A stretch of 64,000 nucleotides of DNA, taken from NCBI RefSeq assembly GCF_021018805.1, contig NC_086248.1, positions 60,397,985-60,461,984 of the forward strand. The letters run 5' to 3'. Position numbers and translations under genes: made by a program. The stretch's first letter is position 1, and each line of letters starts with the position of its first letter. The notes under the pieces were generated by a model. The model worked only from the letters and a program-made list of their open reading frames with translations. It was not told where the DNA came from and searched no databases. Origin of the DNA: Prinia subflava. Lineage: Eukaryota > Chordata > Aves > Passeriformes > Cisticolidae. Shown here one piece after another: positions 11,772-23,952 of the stretch.

Positions 11772-14013
11772 CCGGGGCGAATGTGCAGAGTATGAGCCTT
11801 TTTCCCCTTTGCAGCACTGCTCTGCCAACATACTTGGTGTGATACCTCTCCAAGCAGGGCAAGCCTTTCACTGCCAGGACCTGAGTCAGCTTTTCTATCA
11901 TTCACACATTTTGCAAACAGATGAAGATTTTCTTCACTGTCTTTTCCATCTGAAATATTTCACAAAATCATTTTATATATGCAGTGCCTGTGAAAAGATT
12001 TTGTTGCATGTGTTGAAAATTTGGAGCTCCAGCTCTTGCAATGGCATATCCTGCACACTGCATTTTCCTGGCTTGATGGGAGCAGTACGGCTGTGAATTG
12101 TATTATCCCTGACAAGGGCCAAGTCAGAATCTGTTTCCTGCCAATAATCGACAGTGTGAACTGGAAATTCACTACTTTGTAGGAACATTAATGCCACCAA
12201 ATTGGTTTTCAGGTGTATTGCTGGTTTTCAAACCCTCTGGTAATGAGAAACATATTAAACATCTAGACTGATTTATAGGAAATGAACCCAGAACAGGTGC
12301 TGCTACCTCAGCCCAGGCTTATTTGCTAACACAATATTAATAGAAATACTTTATACCAAACTTGAACATCATATATGACAGGATACCTCAGTCCATCTCT
12401 CTGTACACGAATAGTTTTTCTTATGAAGCAATTTCTACGTTTCAGGCTGAACTCTTTGTTTTCTGGAAAAAAAAATCAATTTGGGGGCTCCAATAGCTAG
12501 TAGACATTTTTATGATAGCTACAATGCAAGTATGTATTCAGAGAGATTTTTCAACACTACTGGAGTAGCAGTAAACAACTTCTTTACTGCCTGATAATGC
12601 AGAGATGCTTACTTTCATCAAAATAAATCTTGAACAGGTTTCAGTACTCCTGTGAAATGAGAGGTTCAGGGACTGGGACAGGAAGACCTTGGAAGGGAAT
12701 GATACTTTATTGATTTACTTAGGTAACTATTTTCTTGGCAGTACTTAGCATGGGTGCAAAACACCTATTATGTGCTGACTGTAATTTTTTATAGACTTCA
12801 TTTAAAATGACAAAGTGGTTATTCCATGCTTGGTAAGACTTTGTATGTTTTGCAAGACACAAGCCTGCTTTCCACAGTCCACACAAGTCCTGTGAGTATT
12901 GAGCCACAGATTTTCTGCTGTTTTTCGAAATGCCTTGTGTTTGAGATTTTATCTGTACATACCTCAAAAAGCACCTACCCCATTTGTTTGTCCACATGAA
13001 AAGATGTCTCCATTCCACTCACTACATTTACAATTAGAAGTAACAATATATCCTCTGTATTATAGTCAGTACAAACCAAATCCCTCCATTTTTCTTCACA
13101 CCGTTTATACAGGCTCCACTTATTCTCTTTACAAGTCACAATAAATCACAAAGAAGGCATTTGGGAAGTGGCGTGTTTGGAGCAGACATCAAGAAGCCCT
13201 CCACTTTCTTTTTTTGTCAAGGAATTACCCAGAAGGAAAAACAAGCCTATGTCCAGGGAGTATAAAAGGCTTGGAAATCGCCAGTTTTAATTTTGCAGAA
13301 GGTCTGTCAATGCTTTTTTAAATAATTAATCCTTGTGCCCCAAAACCTGGTGTCACTATAGCATGTAGACACCTTGCAGACAAGTATCGCTCTCTGTGCT
13401 GCTTCCCTGACTCCCCAAGGTTGGAAATGAGCAGGATCACCAAGGGAGCAAACTGTTAACCTACTGTAGAGTTACCATCCTGACTGATCTACGTGATAAA
13501 CTGAATCCACCCCCTGCAAGTCCTTCCCATTGGTACAAAAGGAGCATCATTTGTACAGAAGGGGAACCTTGAGTTATCACCTCCTGGAGATGAGGGCAGC
13601 CTCAGATTGTGCCACCGGAGCAAGAGGAAACCAGGATGTGTTTTTCATTTCCCAGGACTTTGAAATCTTCCCCTGCCTGTACCAGAAGGATGCTGTTGGG
13701 GTACAAAGGGGTACAAAGATCCCTCCCTTGTAAAAAGGGGCCCATCACCCCACCTCTGGGCTCTGTCTGAAGTCCAGGTTCAACATGCAAAGTTTAAAAG
13801 CAATCCTTATTGCCACCAGCTAAAGGAGTAAGACAGGTGTTCACCAGCACAAAGACACCATCTTTGTCCACTCATCACTGTTGAGAGGGGTACCCAGAAA
13901 GTACTGGCTGTTCCAGGTAAGGGCTCTTTGTCTGGACCTGACCAAACTTCAAGTAAGGTCAGGACTGGGATTTTTTGCACTGTTTTTCTGTCTTTGACCA
14001 CCAATTCCACCAG

Positions 14014-14085
14014 GAAACTGAGAAAGATTTTGAAGAAACCTGCTCCATCTCCACTGAAGAAGATTTTGAAGAGGTCATGGATTAG
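14014..14085 (+). other. Acidic exon-like stretch, doubtful
   Basis: A pyrimidine-rich run ending TTCCACCAG (14005-14013) resembles a splice acceptor. Directly after it an open frame of 23 codons encodes an acidic peptide with two similar blocks (EKDFEE and EEDFEEVMD) and then a TAG at 14083-14085. No matching upstream exon or known protein could be identified. The two GAAGATTTTGAAGA-like words could equally be a small sequence duplication read by chance. Confidence 0.12.
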
Positions 14086-15819
14086 CTCTGATTGTCACTG
14101 TTGGCTCTATGAGTGAATACATTTTTTGTTTGCTTTCCTGAAAAGAGAAAAAGGGGGAACAAATGAAGAAAATAACATATCAATTAAACATTTGGCTGGA
14201 AAACAGCATCAGGATTAAATTTTGCTCTCTGGTTTGCTCTGTAGCAAACTGAAGTCCCCTTTTGGTGAGATCAAGGAAAATACAAGACACCTAACAGCAG
14301 GTCAGGTGAGATGCTACTCAGTAAGCATTGTACACTGCAAGTCTTGCACGGGAAGATTGAATACCTGATTAACTGATTCTGGAAACCTGGCACACTGCAA
14401 AAGAAAAATCAACATATACCCTACAAACCCCAGAAATTACAGTGTACTTAAACCAGATTTTTTTTTTTAATTATAACTGTAAAAAATAATTTGAGAGTAT
14501 AATCACTATGAACAAGATGACAGAATTATTAGCAAGCCAGCAAAAAGAGAATTAGTTGGTAGATACCATCATTACACACTCAGATGCTAGTAGTGGCTTC
14601 TTGAAATTACAGCTGACGGCACAATGTTGAAGCTGGTGCTCCAGATAAATGTAAGTACTAATGCACAGAGAAGTTTTCCTACAGACTCACCTCATACTTC
14701 TGTTAAATCACAACAGTCTGCCTACTGAAAGTGTCCAGCTTTGGGCCACAGGGAGCTGCCTGGTGAGGCAGCCACAAATCAGACAGCTGACCAGCCTTGC
14801 TCCCTGGGAACAAGGAGAACTCACATGGACGAATTTTGTGGTGCTGCAGAGGTAACAGACAGATTTGCTTTTTTTTGTCCAACGCACAGATTTGGGGGTT
14901 TCATGTCTTCTGGACCCACTCAGCTATGTGAAGCGTCTGAAACCTTTCCCTCCTGCTCATCTGAGAGAAGAGACAGAGAGCCAAAATCCTGCCATTCCCT
15001 GGGATGATGGGACTCAGCATGATACCTCGAGACCTGGAAATCATCTATTCCTCCTGCAGGGATTATCTTCCCTCATGTAGTTAACGAGTTAATACTAACC
15101 ATATGGTTGATTACAGCAATTATTGCAAACACAATGTCTAATGAAGGCAAAAGTATGGTAAAATAATTAGACTTAATTATGACATTCACATTTGAAATTA
15201 TGTGTCACTTACCCTGCATGAAAGATGAAAAATTCCTCCTGAAATGGAGTCAATTCAAGCTTCCTCTGCATTCCCCGAAGCTGGGATTCCTGCAGTGTTG
15301 GAGGAAACAGGAGGATGTGTTTTTTAAGTCCCAAAAGTTGAGACTACTTAAGGCACCCAGGATTTTTTTTTTGGCCCATCCATAGCCTTTTGGTTTTGCA
15401 GGTAAATTTCCCTCATTCACCCAGTGTTCTCACAGCTGGGCAGGAAGCTTCAGAGGAGTCAGAAAGGCATAAGAATCCTGGAAAAGTTCCCAAGATCCTC
15501 CAATCCCCAAGTTATTTCACACATTTGAACATAGTTCCTCACACCAGCATAAGTCAGGAGGCTCTCCTTGCTCTTCCTTCTAACAGCAAGCATGACCCAG
15601 AGTTTTCCAAGGGCAGTCCCATCTTCCACTACGTGAAGAGCTCTTCCTTCTCCTTTGCTTCCCTAAGCAGTGTCCTGTGGCCCGAGTCAATTTTAATTTA
15701 CAAATAGCAGTCTCATGTTGGAAGTTTGTAACACATACTTGCACATAAAATATTGGCTGCAGTGGGAGAGGGGAATTTCGGGTTGGTGCATTTGTCACAG
15801 TGCTCAAAATTCCGGCTGT

Positions 15820-16140
15820 ATCGATTTGCTCAATTCATTTTACAGTGCTATTTTCATTAGCTAATCCTGGGGAGTTCGCTGCCCTGTATCTATTAAGCAC
15901 ACATTCACACACACGCACATTCAGAGTGGGGGAGGACAGATTTCATTAAAAAGCACCACAGATGGGAAGGTATCCAAGTCACTTCCAATACATTATATTA
16001 GCTCAACTGGAGGTTTTCCTTAGAGTTCACAGAGTTCATGGTTAAAGCTTTTCTTTTGATGGCCTGAGTCATGCACCCTAGAATGTGCTGCATGATCACT
16101 GCCTGCTAGCTGGGAAATATTTATGCTATGTGGCTTAAAC
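15820..16140. promoter_or_regulatory. Candidate conserved noncoding element
   Basis: A dense, non-repetitive stretch with developmental-enhancer-like words, including TTCATTAGCTAATCC, ATTTCATTAAAAAG, TGATGGCCTGAGTCATGC and GCTAGCTGGGAAATATTT. There is no open frame of note. The call rests on texture and motif content only; cross-species conservation could not be tested. Confidence 0.22.
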
Positions 16141-17180
16141 TTCAGCATGAAAATTATTTTGACAAAATACACAGTAAGAGCACTTGGTCTGCTTTTCTTC
16201 ACATCAATATGAAAGTGCTTTTCATGCAGCCTCTTACTTTATTCACTGTAACAGCTCAATGGGAACCTGCAAGATTAATCAAGAACCTGTGTATGAATGG
16301 ATGCTCTTCACATAACCTGAAGCCATTTTTTCTGCATAAAGTCACCTATCATAATTTACGAATGGCTGCTGTGGTGTTTTGTCATCCCTGGGAACATGTG
16401 CAGGCACATGGCACATTTTAGGAATGAAAATAATCTTATTTGAAACCCAAACTGCTTGGTGCATACCTAGCAGGTTCTGGAGCCCATTTCTGCAGTGCTT
16501 ATCCACCACTCTCCCCTACCACAAGCAACACTGACAGCTTGCAAAGCCCCTGGTCTGCTACAACACCAGCAGCAAGAGCTGAACTGTGAGCAACCATGTC
16601 CAGCCCACCCACAGACTCTCTGGCCAGCACCAGTTTGATCCCTCCATGCCCTGCCCACACTCTGGTTCCCTCCCTGCCTGAGCCCAGCCAGGGAAGCACA
16701 ACCACGGCACCTTTCCAGGGCTGTTGGTGCATCTCATGCCTGGTAACTCTCACTGGGGAGAAAAAGCAGGCAGGATTGGAAACTACATCAAGTTATATTT
16801 GGCTTTACCAATGGGAGCCATCCTCCATTGCCAAGTAAATTCCAGGCAGCAGCCAGTGCTACCAGTGAATCATTTAATGCCGGTGTCCAGAGGAAAACTT
16901 GGCAGTTGTTCCACATAACAGATCACATCACTTGGAAACTCCTTGCATTCGCAAAAGGTGAAACACTTTTACTCTTTCTAGGTGACCTCGGCTGAAAAAA
17001 ATCATTGCTTCAAGAAAGGTGCAAAGACAAACCATGAGATTTTCAAGTGCTGCTCACATTTTCAAGGCACCTAAAGTACAGGAAGCATCTGCTTATAGGA
17101 TTTGTGTTACTACAGATGGGGTCAGTGCACATAATCATCACTGTAAAGGAGCAATATTTTCCAGCAACTCACAGATAGGA
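16141..17180. other. Unique noncoding sequence
   Basis: No gene or recognised repeat. The part from 16480 to 16760 is more GC-rich. It carries short open frames on both strands with no recognisable domains. Confidence 0.55.
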
Positions 17181-17332
17181 GTTTTTGGTGCTCTGGGGTT
17201 TTTTTTGGTTTTTCTATGTTGTTGTGGGGTTTTTTTGTTTGTTTTTGTTTCATTGGGGGTTTTTTGTTTCGGTTTGGTTTGGGTGGTTTTTTGTTTGTTT
17301 TGTTTGGGGTTTTTTGGCTGGTTTTTTATGTT
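17181..17332 (+). repeat. G/T-rich low-complexity tract
   Basis: About 150 bases are almost only G and T on the plus strand, with alternating GGGG-type runs and T runs of 5-8 bases (GGGGTTTTTTTT, GGGGTTTTTTT, GGGGGTTTTTT, GGGGTTTTTT). Methionine-started frames here encode phenylalanine/glycine/valine-rich peptides that are only a reading of the repeat. At least four G-runs of four or more bases could in principle form long-loop G-quadruplexes. Confidence 0.8.
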
Positions 17333-20300
17333 TACTCAGTATATAGAAAAATAAGGTACAGTCGACTCACAATAGTCACTGAGAAACACAGGCTTTTTAT
17401 TCATTCATAGTATTTGGAAAGATTCTTCATTCTTACAAAATCCACATTCACCTAGAGTAGTTTTCAGACCATTCACAGATATCTGAGGTTTGAGTCTCAC
17501 AAAACTGCTACAGGGCAGGGAAGGAATGAAGATGCATAGGCTTCCTAAGAGCCAAGGTTCTGAATTACATCACTGTTCCATAAATATATTCATTTTATTC
17601 ATGTTCATTCCTGAAAGAATTTACTGCACCAAGGATGTCATCTTGACTATGTATCTTAGAATTGATCATTTCCCCAATTAAGCTGTTCGGGCCTCAGACT
17701 TAAAGAGCTGTCACAGCTGCTGGAAGATGATTTATCTCCTGATGATGGGCAGAGCTCCTGACCAAAAATTATTAATGACAGAGCTTCTTTTTTTGAAATA
17801 ACCTTAACCCAAGCATATATCTTCTTAGTCACATTAATATCTGAACACATTCCCCCAATACTTAGCCAGGTATTAAATGGATGTAAAATCCTAAACCTTA
17901 GTCTTTTAATACTGAGCCTTTCAAATGAAGAATAAGAGATTAATCCAGCCCTATTCCGTGCCAGGCTGTACAGCAACTGCTGCTCTTTCATGGGAAATGC
18001 AGGCTTTGAACAGTGCTTTGTTTCACATCACTCTGCTAACTTCCACTACGGAACTTCCCCAGGCTGGTCTGGCAAAGGACTCTCCCCAACAGAAAAAGGC
18101 ACAAAGATGCAACACGATATGTATTTGTTCACCAGTTCAGGTCAATTATTTTTGTGTAAGTCTCTTCCAGGGTTCAACACCACTCCCACTGAAGTTAGTG
18201 AAGAGTTCTGCCATTGGCATTGGAGAGGCAAGAAACGGGTCCTTCATCAGCATGGCTTCCTGACCACTGCTACAGCAGTAGGGGCACATTGCTGCCCTGG
18301 ATGAGATGACTTTATTACATTTAATACCTTAGCAAATTTTAACATAAAATAAATTGAAGGGACATTGTTTGTAGGCATTGTTGTATGCACAATATGGCTC
18401 AGGTCTGTGCAAAGGCTTGAACAGCAGCATCCTGACATGGTTGAGTTCTCCTGTACCATGAATCCATAACAGGATACAGGCAAAACTCAACCCAAATTTT
18501 CCCTAATTTTAATGGCCATAAAATATTTTGCTCCTCAAAAGCCCCCCTCAAAAATGCCAATGAGCATGAGATAATTCACACACTCAGCTGAGCAGTTCTA
18601 CCATATTCCAGCTACATACCATATTCCAGTTTAAGCTTCCATTCAAACTTTTGTTTTAATTAGTTCAAGAATTCATCCAAATGTTAAAAAGTTTTAAACA
18701 GCTATGTGTCTTTCTTATTATTCAGTTCCCTTATTATTCATTTTCAAAGGGCCCTCTGACACCTATCAAATCTGATAGACGGAGCAGTGATTTCTCTCAG
18801 GCGAGTGTAAATCTTACACCACTTCCCACATGATATTACTCTTCACATGTCTGATGGCTCTGGAAACAAGTAATCAAATTAATAGGACTATTTAACTTTC
18901 ATTCATATCTTGGCTGCCACCATAAATTTTCAACCATCAGAAGACAGTAAAATGTTAGTTTTGCTTTATTTGGAGAAGATATTCATTTTCACAACTTCTG
19001 CCTTATTAAACCCAGCAGCTTATTTCTTGGGTGAGACAGTATGATTCACACTGACAGCAGTTTCAATAACCACTCCATACTTTTGCTATTTACATTTGGT
19101 TTTTTTGAACAGGTCATATTGCCAGCATTAAAAGTTTATGATGATTTAATAGGGAGACTATAAATATAATCTACCTTGGTCTGAAAACTTCAGTAGTTAA
19201 AAAAATACAGTGGGAACCAATTTCAGCAACACAGTTCCTCAGTTGACCCATTGAGCTCCTCTTCAGCAATATTCATTCCTGGGAACATATCAAAACTGTC
19301 CTCGGCTCACTGTGCTGGCTTGTTACTGCCTACTGCAGCAGATTCAATATGTTTTTATTCTTCTGCAAAATGCCCAGTAGCCTAAGCCCAGGATACTTAA
19401 TGGATCATGGCACTTTTTGGGAACCAGTTTTGCTTGGCTGTGGCACAATGGGAATAGCACGGAGACCTGCTGGTCCAGGGCCAAGGAACTGAGGGCATGA
19501 TGAGGGCAAAGCAAAAGTCATCAACTTAATATAAACACATATACATATATATTAATATAAATACATATAATGTATGAGTTTCTACTACTGAGACAAGGTG
19601 TGCTAATAGCCTGCCTGTGTGCTCTGAGCACATCTCAATTGCAGACTGAGAGTTCTTAAATTAAATCAACATGAATCATGCCACTTTTTCCCTACTGCCC
19701 ATTCCTTGGAAAGGGTAGGTTTTCAGCCCACCCATTGCCAGTATCAGCTCTTTGCACATTTCAGTGAAATAATATTGAGTACTTTCCCCTTCAGCCTCCA
19801 TCCACACGTGCAAACCTTTCACATAAGAAGTGCATGAGAAGGTGTGTGAGAGGTACTATCAACTTTGCTTCCCACACCTGAGTGGACAGCAATTGAAGAC
19901 CACAGTGGCTCTGTGTGACACAGCAGCATGAACAAAACAGCACCTCACTAGCTTTAAGCAAATATCTCAAAAAATTGAAGTGGGTATTAGTTTTAGCGAG
20001 GTCACTGTACAGTGACTAAATAGGTCAAAACTCACCACTCAGAGTTGAAAACTGCTTGAGCTGTTCTGCATTCTGTTGTAATAAACTGTTTGCAAAAAGA
20101 TTATCAGTCTTGTGACATGATAGCTTGGCATTTGTGACTTAAAACTACATTGGACATTTTGCAGCTTTATGATATGGCAATTCAAGCTTGGTTGGCTAAG
20201 CATTATCATCTTACTTCTTTCAGAATTACTGCTTTTCAGGCTTCTTCTTCCTCTTGGAGATATGTGTTTCAGATTATTTTCCCTCAGATTTATTATCCTG

Positions 20301-20544
20301 CAGTTTTCTGGGATGAATCTTAGTTTCTATAAAAATGCCCGCCTACCTTTATAATCTCTTCAGGTCTCTTTTTATTATCTCATTTTCTCTCTAGTCCTCT
20401 TAATTCAATATCCTCTGAATTTTGTAATCATATTCTTCTCACTTTTTTCTTGTAGATCATTAATGATGGTATTTAATACAACCTCTCTTACACCACTCCT
20501 AAAGTACTGCATGATTATTATAATGCTTAGCTTTTAAAAAGCAC
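17333..20544. other. Unique noncoding sequence
   Basis: No gene seen. AT-rich (ATATAC-type) sequence near 19535-19570 and a short direct repeat ACCATATTCCAG near 18600-18630 are the only visible structures. The longest methionine-started frames are 104-112 codons and overlap one another in different frames (17656-18304), the pattern of chance frames. Confidence 0.55.
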
Positions 20545-20650
20545 AATCTATCCATAACTCAAAAAGCATTTCATATGTCAGGAAATTGCTGTTAGCCCAT
20601 ATTACAGCCAAAGATGCAAACGATGCAGATGCTTAAGAAAGTTACTTTCC
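20545..20650 (+). repeat. Possible ancient interspersed repeat fragment
   Basis: The words CTCAAAAAGCATTTCATATG followed by TTAGCCCATATTACAGCC and AAGATGCAAACGATGCAG follow the same order as the ancient repeat tail at 2343-2440. Divergence is high, so the call is tentative. Confidence 0.25.
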
Positions 20651-20818
20651 TTTCTCTGTGCTTCATCTACAGGCAAAGGACAAAGAGATACAAACTCCTC
20701 TGAAGCTGTTTTGGAGTGGCAAAATGAACTTTCTCCTTTGAACACCCCTTCAGAGAACCCCAACATCTCTCCACATAAAATGAAACAAACAGTAAGATAA
20801 TATTGCCAACAGCTTTCG

Positions 20819-20877
20819 AAAAAAAAACAAAAAACAAAAAACAAAAACAAAAACAAAAACAAAAACAAACCAAAAAA
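20819..20877 (+). repeat. A-rich (AAAAAC)n simple repeat
   Basis: A run of A5-7 blocks separated by single C bases, mostly AAAAAC units, near 59 bp long. A minus-strand frame through it reads poly-Phe/Leu/Cys and is an artefact. Confidence 0.85.
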
Positions 20878-20960
20878 GCAAAAGAAATTAAGAAAAAGTC
20901 AAGAGATCCAACAGTCATTGTTACTTTCTGCTGCTATTTCACAGTTTAACCATAGCCTTT

Positions 20961-21005
20961 GGATTATCACTGTCCAGTGGTTGGATTATTGACTGTCCAG
21001 TGTTA
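20961..21005. repeat. 22-bp imperfect tandem duplication
   Basis: Two adjacent copies of a unit beginning GGATTAT and containing ACTGTCCAGTG, differing at a few bases. Structural interest only. Confidence 0.7.
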
Positions 21006-21719
21006 AGGGAAGTCTTATGAGCAGCCGTGATGTATTATAGATATTTTTCATAGGTGGAAGGAGTTTTGTCTCACTTTCTTTGGCCAATTTTCTCTCTGAA
21101 TAATTAGATTCTGAATTCCTAAAGTATCAAAAGCTTTATTTGGGTAGGATATTAGCTTCTTGCCATAAAATTACAATGTAATTTTTTTTCACCTTTAAGC
21201 AGCTGCTTTTATCCACCTGAAAGCGCTATGTTGCTGATTGATGAAATAAATTATTACCTCATATTCCTATCACCATATTTATAGAGATGGTGTCCATGCT
21301 ACTGACAGCAAGGCCATAGGATAATTTTGTCATTTACTTCATTTAACATGACCCATGCATATAGTCTCCTGGTCAGGAAGTTCTTCTGCCACCCCAAGCC
21401 TACAAGGAATTACAGATGTGCAGGAGCTCCTGCACATTTAGCAGAACACCCTGTGGAAACACACTAAGATTAGATGAAGGAGTTTTTGTTCCCTGCTACA
21501 TTTTAATTAGGTAAAAATCTGCAGGGAACAAAGCTGAGCAGAAACCTCTCATGGCAGAGCCGTGGCTAGACCACAGGCTCCATACACCTCTTTCATTCTG
21601 TAAAAACCTAGACAACCAGCTCCCACTTGCAAGAGTACAACATGGGACCAGGGGATTATCCGTCACAATTTGAACGCAACTCTCTGATAATGGTAACTGT
21701 GTTCCACTGTTAGAAGTGA
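21006..21719. other. Unique noncoding sequence
   Basis: No gene, repeat or RNA recognised. A T run occurs at about 21182-21189. Confidence 0.5.
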
Positions 21720-22110
21720 TAGACTTACATAATTAGCTGCAAGTGCTATTTCTGTGTGTGTAAAATCTTTTAATTATTTCCTTTTTAATTATTTTAAATT
21801 ACCTAATAACTCTTTGGGAGAGAGGGATGTATGGGAGGGAGGTAGTGCAAAGCTCGCCATCATTATGAAGGCTTTTCAAGAGCTCCATTATTTGCTGTGA
21901 GCATCTGACTCTTTGCAGCATAAGTCACCCACAAAGTCTTGAGCCATCAAGTAATTAAGGTTCTTTAATACAGAGTGGGAGGGGAGGAAGTAATGCCATT
22001 TGTCGTTGTGATCAGTCACATTCCTACAAGTATATATCATAACTGTTTTATAAATGGATTATTAGCAAATCAGATTACAGCACTAATTATTTCTCCCAGC
22101 TTCTCCTTTG
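21720..22110. promoter_or_regulatory. Candidate conserved noncoding element, homeodomain-site rich
   Basis: The stretch is crowded with TAATTA/TTAATTA-type words: CATAATTAGCTG, TTTTAATTATTT, TTTTTAATTATTT, AAGTAATTAAGG and CACTAATTATTT. It also has GCAAATCAGATTACAG and GTCGTTGTGATCAGTCA and almost no open frame. Such clustering is typical of vertebrate developmental enhancers, but part of it could simply reflect AT-rich DNA. Confidence 0.28.
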
Positions 22111-23386
22111 CCCATGCAGTGTGGACTCATCCACTCCCCAGTTATTACTAGCCTTCCATCTGCTTTTTTCCCCCCTTTGCTATCTCACACACATACACAA
22201 TCACTTATGTAAACTCACCCAGGACAGGAAGAACCCGACAATAACTGTTATTAGCACCTCAAAGAAAAAAATATTGCTGATTCTGACTGGAAATCTTTCT
22301 GAATGGATACCTGCATGGCAACCACAACACAACATGATGGTTGTAACCCCGTTTGGAGCAGAACTGTGAAAGAGGAATTCACAACACAAAGCCATCTCCA
22401 CACTGGCAAGCAATCTCAGAAGAAAAGAGAAGAATTGGCAGGCCTGAAAAGAAAACCACCTTTCTCACCTTTACTGGGAAAAACAGGGCTGTTAGGTAAG
22501 ACACGTTAGATAACTTTTTTTTTTTTCCTTTTTAATGAAGAGTAAACCCAAGAGAGCTAGATTGTTCCGGGAAAAAATCAAGGACAGGACGAAGTTAAAA
22601 AAAAGCTGATGAAAGGAGCAAAGTGGAGGGGTAGGAATTAAACTAAAGGAAAACATAGGTGGAATCATAGGTCATATTTGCTACATACATTCAGTGAAAT
22701 CTGCTATAATTTTAAAGAACTCCCACAGGATTTAGCAGCCCCAAGGAAGTGTAATCATTTGTGCCAGCTGTAAGTTTTCACAAAAAGAACAGAGATTCAG
22801 ATGTTTCTGTTTTGCTGTTTTGCCTACCCTACAAAATTCATTACAATCATCAAGTCAAAGCCTGAAATGTTACACAATATGAAAAGTAAGACAAAGCTGC
22901 TCCCTTACTCAGCAGGGTAAAATACAACTCCTGCCACAGATTTACTAGAGTAAAGGAAAGATTGCAGGGTAAAAAATAACGGCTTGTGAGACCACAGATC
23001 TTCTGTCAATTCTGCAATCTTGCTTTTTCCATCTCCAGAAGAAAAAGCAGTCTGGTGCGCGCAGTCTTTGCACAAATTACTTTGCCGGCTCATAAGATGG
23101 GATTAACATTACTCAAAATGGAATGGATTAAGGAATGGATAAAGAGTGTTAAAAACATAGAGTTTAGATTCAGTGATAACAACAAATTTGCAATTGACTT
23201 CTGCTTAATATCTGCTTAGTGTGTAATCAGGATGCGCACAACCAATCCCTTTGTTGAGCCTGTCCCCTGACCAACACAACTCCTCTCCCCACCGCTACCA
23301 AAACATTGCTAGTGTTGGATCTGCTCTCCTACATCTCAGCTCAACTATATTATATGTACATCAAGGCAAAATACAACTTTCCACCT
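22111..23386. other. Unique noncoding sequence
   Basis: No supported gene. T-rich and A-rich stretches occur near 22516-22528 and 22595. The right boundary is the start of the next LTR. Confidence 0.55.
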
Positions 23387-23952
23387 TGTGCTGGTTTGGG
23401 CTGGGGTAGGGTTAATTTTCATCACAGCACCCAGTGTGGGGCTGTGTTTTGCATTTGTGCTGAGCACAGAGTTGATAAAACAGAGATGTTTTTGTTATTG
23501 CTGAGCAGGGCTGGCACAGAGCCAAGGCCTTTTCTGTTTTTCACAGGACATGTTGGCAAGGGGGCTGGAGGTGTGGGGGAGGTTGAGAGAAGACACAACC
23601 TGGACAGCTGACACTGACCAACCAAAGGGATATTCCACATCACATGACATCATGCTCATTATGTAAAGCAAGGGGAAAAATTAGAAGGGGCAGGATGTTT
23701 GGACTTATGACACTTGTCTTCCAAATAACCATTGCACATGCTGGAGCTCTGCTTTCCTGGAATTCACTGAACCTTGTTTTGCTTTGCTTACATGCACAGC
23801 TTTTGCTTTTCCTATTAAGCTGCTTTTATCACAACCCACAAGTCTTCTGGCCTTTAGTCCTTTGGTTGTCTCCCCAGTTCCACTGCTGGGGGAGTGAGCA
23901 AGTGGCTGTGTCGGCTTGGCATTTGTTTTCTGGCTGGAGTCAAACCACGACA
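23387..23952 (+). mobile_element. Solo LTR of the avian TGTGCTGGTTT...CCATGACA ERV family
   Basis: The element begins TGTGCTGGTTTGGGCTGGGG and ends CAAACCACGACA, matching end to end an LTR family very common in songbirds as I remember it. Shared internal modules include GGGGCTGTGTTTTG, TTATTGCTGAGCAGGGCT, AAAGGGATATTCCACATC, CTTGTTTTGCTTTGCTT and CTGGGGGAGTGAGCAAG. It is about 566 bp, near full length. The flanks show an imperfect 5-bp duplication (CACCT at 23382-23386, CACCC at 23953-23957). The usual ATTAAA signal has decayed to ATTAAG (23814-23819), and the TATA region reads TTATGTAAAGC. No internal retroviral genes flank it, so it is a solo LTR. Related sequence occurs on the other strand at 34240-34574. 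Confidence 0.88.

Larger units (their letters stand above)
9067..15819. other. Unique noncoding sequence with minor tandem duplications
   Basis: No supported gene. Poly-A runs lie near 9285-9298 and 10240-10253. A 19-bp unit, AAACCACTCTGGTTTGAGC, is tandemly duplicated at 11734-11752 and 11753-11771 with one base different. TG/CA-rich words occur near 9620-9735 but do not form a long microsatellite. A weak acidic coding-like stretch at 14014-14085 is listed separately. Confidence 0.5.

Noticed and set aside
13530..14130. Possible additional solo LTR (TGTAAAAAGG TATA-like word, repeated GGTACAAA words).
   Set aside because: I could not find TG...CA ends with matching duplications, nor a polyadenylation signal in the right place.
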